A stretch of 6,784 bases of DNA from the NCBI GenBank assembly GCA_934772445.1, contig CAKVMJ010000039.1:1-6784 (forward strand), read 5' to 3'. The translations under genes and the position numbers were made by a program. Shown here piece after piece: positions 5,174 through 6,784 of the stretch (the first letter of the stretch is position 1; every line of letters starts with the position of its first letter). A model generated the notes under the pieces. The model did not search any database. It was given only the letters and a program-made list of their open reading frames with translations, and had not been told where the DNA came from. The DNA is from an uncultured Clostridia bacterium. Lineage in GTDB: Bacteria > Bacillota > Clostridia > Christensenellales > UBA1242.

Positions 5174-6784
5174 TTATTCTATAGAGATAATATAGTAATA
5201 AACTGGTTGACCACCATATAGCAATGTTACATCGCTATTTGGATATTTCTCTCTCAACTCGTTTTCAAGCTCGTGAGCTTCATCTTCATTAACTTCTTTA
5301 CCATAGAAACAAGTAATATTAACAGTACTGCTATCAGCAATTTTATCAATTAAAGATAAAGTTGTTTCTTTAACAAGTGTACCTTTAGCAATAATAGATT
5401 TCTCATTTAAGCCAATTATATCGCCTTTAGTTAAATCAAAGCCATCAATATGAGTGGTTCTAACAGCGTAAGTTACGCTAGCAGATTTAACAGAATCTTT
5501 ACCGTTATTCATTGCCTCTAAGTTTTCATCTAGTGTACCATCTGGGTTAAATCCTAAAGCAGCACTTAAACCTTCTGGAACTGAAGTTGTTGGGATAACA
5601 TAGATATATTTTTTAGTTAAACTCTTTGCTTGTTCGGCAGCAAGAATAATATTTTTATTGTTTGGTAAAACAAACACAGCTTTAGCTGGAACTTTATCAA
5701 CTGCTTTTGCAATATCATCAGCACTAGGGTTCATTGTTTGACCACCCTCGATAATATTATCAACTAATATATCCTTAAATACACTTGCAATTCCTTCACC
5801 TGGAGCAACAGCAACCATACCAAATTCTTTTAAGTTTTGTTCTTTTTGAGTATGTGCACGCTTCAACTCTCTATTTTGTTCAAGCATATTTTCAATTTTA
5901 ATATTAATAATTTCGCCAAGTTCTAGTGCATAACCTAATGCTCTATTTGGTTCATTTGTGTGAACATGAACTTTAACAAGTTGTAAATCACCAATACAAA
6001 CTACAGAATCACCAATATTCATAAGATTTTCTCTTAATTTATCAATATCGGATAAGGTTGTTTTCTTTTTCATATTAGCAACCATAAATTCTGTACAATA
6101 AGCAAATTCAATATCTGCTAAATTATCAAGATTAATAATGAATTCATTAGAAGAAACATCTGATTGTTTAACAGTGTTAATCATTTCCTCGATAGAAGAA
6201 TCTAAATCCTCATCACCTTTAATAACTCTTTGCATACCTGTGAAGATAACTATTAATCCTCTACCACCAGCATCAACAACTCCTGCTTTTTTCAAAACTG
6301 GCAACATTTCAGGAGTTTGTTGTAAAATAGCTTCACCATCTTGCAACACAACATCTATAAACTTTTCAAAATCTGTTATTCTTTTATTTCTATTAGCACT
6401 TTCAGCCATAATCCTAATAACAGTTAGAACTGTACCTTCTTTAGGTTTAGTTACAGCCTTATATGCCACATTACAACCTTCTTGCAAAGCTTTAGCGAAA
6501 ACTTTTGTGGTAATCTCGCCATTTTCACAAGTGGCAATAACAGAAGTCATACCTTTTAAAATTTGAGATAAAATAACGCCAGAATTACCTCTTGCGCCTT
6601 TTAAAGCACCTTTAGCCACACTTTCTGCAATGCTTGCGAAATCATTATCCAAGCAATTGTTTAATTCCCTTACAGCACTACTATAAGTTAAACTCATATT
6701 TGTTCCAGTATCGCCATCTGGCACTGGGAACACATTTAGTGAATCCACCAACTTTTTGTTATCTTCTAAAATCTTAGCACTTCC
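5174..6784 (-). CDS. fakA: Fatty acid kinase catalytic subunit FakA (YloV, DAK2/DegV-like), 5' end missing
   Basis: FakA phosphorylates fatty acids held by a FakB (DegV-family) partner, making acyl-phosphate for phospholipid synthesis; it acts in the cytoplasm. The frame is open to the window edge, giving 536 visible codons (numbered here from the edge). The N-terminal DhaL-type kinase domain shows VFPVPDGDTGTNM (18-30) with Asp23 and Asp25 as Mg-ATP ligands, GARGNSGV (63-70) and DAGGRG (171-176). The middle domain has Cys230 in YCTEF and HVHTN with His273 and His275, matching the zinc site described for the Staphylococcus protein. The C-terminal DegV-like part has GGQTMNPS, LPNNKNI and PTTSVPEGLSAALGFNP, ending in GGQPVYYY. 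A TTG at 6751 is not the start: homology continues through it, and about 15 residues are probably beyond the edge, giving the usual length near 550. No FakB gene is visible. Two terminators follow. Confidence 0.94.
   Translation of the reverse strand, partial: GSAKILEDNKKLVDSLNVFPVPDGDTGTNMSLTYSSAVRELNNCLDNDFASIAESVAKGALKGARGNSGVILSQILKGMTSVIATCENGEITTKVFAKALQEGCNVAYKAVTKPKEGTVLTVIRIMAESANRNKRITDFEKFIDVVLQDGEAILQQTPEMLPVLKKAGVVDAGGRGLIVIFTGMQRVIKGDEDLDSSIEEMINTVKQSDVSSNEFIINLDNLADIEFAYCTEFMVANMKKKTTLSDIDKLRENLMNIGDSVVCIGDLQLVKVHVHTNEPNRALGYALELGEIINIKIENMLEQNRELKRAHTQKEQNLKEFGMVAVAPGEGIASVFKDILVDNIIEGGQTMNPSADDIAKAVDKVPAKAVFVLPNNKNIILAAEQAKSLTKKYIYVIPTTSVPEGLSAALGFNPDGTLDENLEAMNNGKDSVKSASVTYAVRTTHIDGFDLTKGDIIGLNEKSIIAKGTLVKETTLSLIDKIADSSTVNITCFYGKEVNEDEAHELENELREKYPNSDVTLLYGGQPVYYYIISIE

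Noticed and set aside
6138..6566. Open frame on the plus strand inside fakA
   Set aside because: It is antisense to well-conserved kinase coding sequence, and I recognise no domain in it.
6749..6751. TTG as start codon of fakA
   Set aside because: Coding homology typical of the family continues upstream to the window edge, and no ribosome site is placed for it; the gene is simply cut.

Overview
The window looks like ordinary chromosome from a very AT-rich, low-GC Firmicute, most likely an uncultured Clostridia-like gut or anaerobe lineage. Three things point there. A GPR germination protease lies next to rpsT, a pairing also known from Bacillus. A FakA/YloV-type fatty-acid kinase is present. 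Promoters and ribosome sites are of the standard Gram-positive sigma-A and GGAG type. The GPR gene implies endospore formation or descent from a spore former. No mobile element, CRISPR array or phage gene was seen.

Layout, left to right. (1) Positions 1-39, minus: the first codons of a gene leaving the window, with its own good promoter. (2) Positions 125-1518, minus: gpr followed by a membrane-anchored SLT-type lytic transglycosylase, probably one operon. (3) Positions 1668-2189, plus: rpsT (ribosomal protein S20), divergent from gpr, with an extended-minus-10 promoter, a GTG start and a strong terminator. Its product is about twice the usual length because of an 85-residue Lys/Glu-rich repetitive tail. 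(4) Positions 2241-3399, minus: a divergent RpiB/LacA/LacB-family sugar-phosphate isomerase followed by a lipoprotein of unknown function. (5) Positions 3516-3986, plus: an unrecognised 156-residue helical protein on a good sigma-A promoter with a very short leader. (6) Positions 4054-4128, plus: tRNA-Asn(GTT) with a perfect consensus promoter and a strong terminator. (7) Positions 4261-4956, minus: a cytoplasmic SGNH/GDSL hydrolase. (8) Positions 5174-6784, minus: fakA, cut by the right edge and followed by two tandem terminators.

Most genes are housekeeping or sporulation-associated, and I see no multi-gene novel system. The points most worth a second look are the S20 tail, the changed active-site residues of the RpiB homologue, the short GPR paired with a lytic transglycosylase, and the unrecognised 156-residue gene with an almost absent leader.
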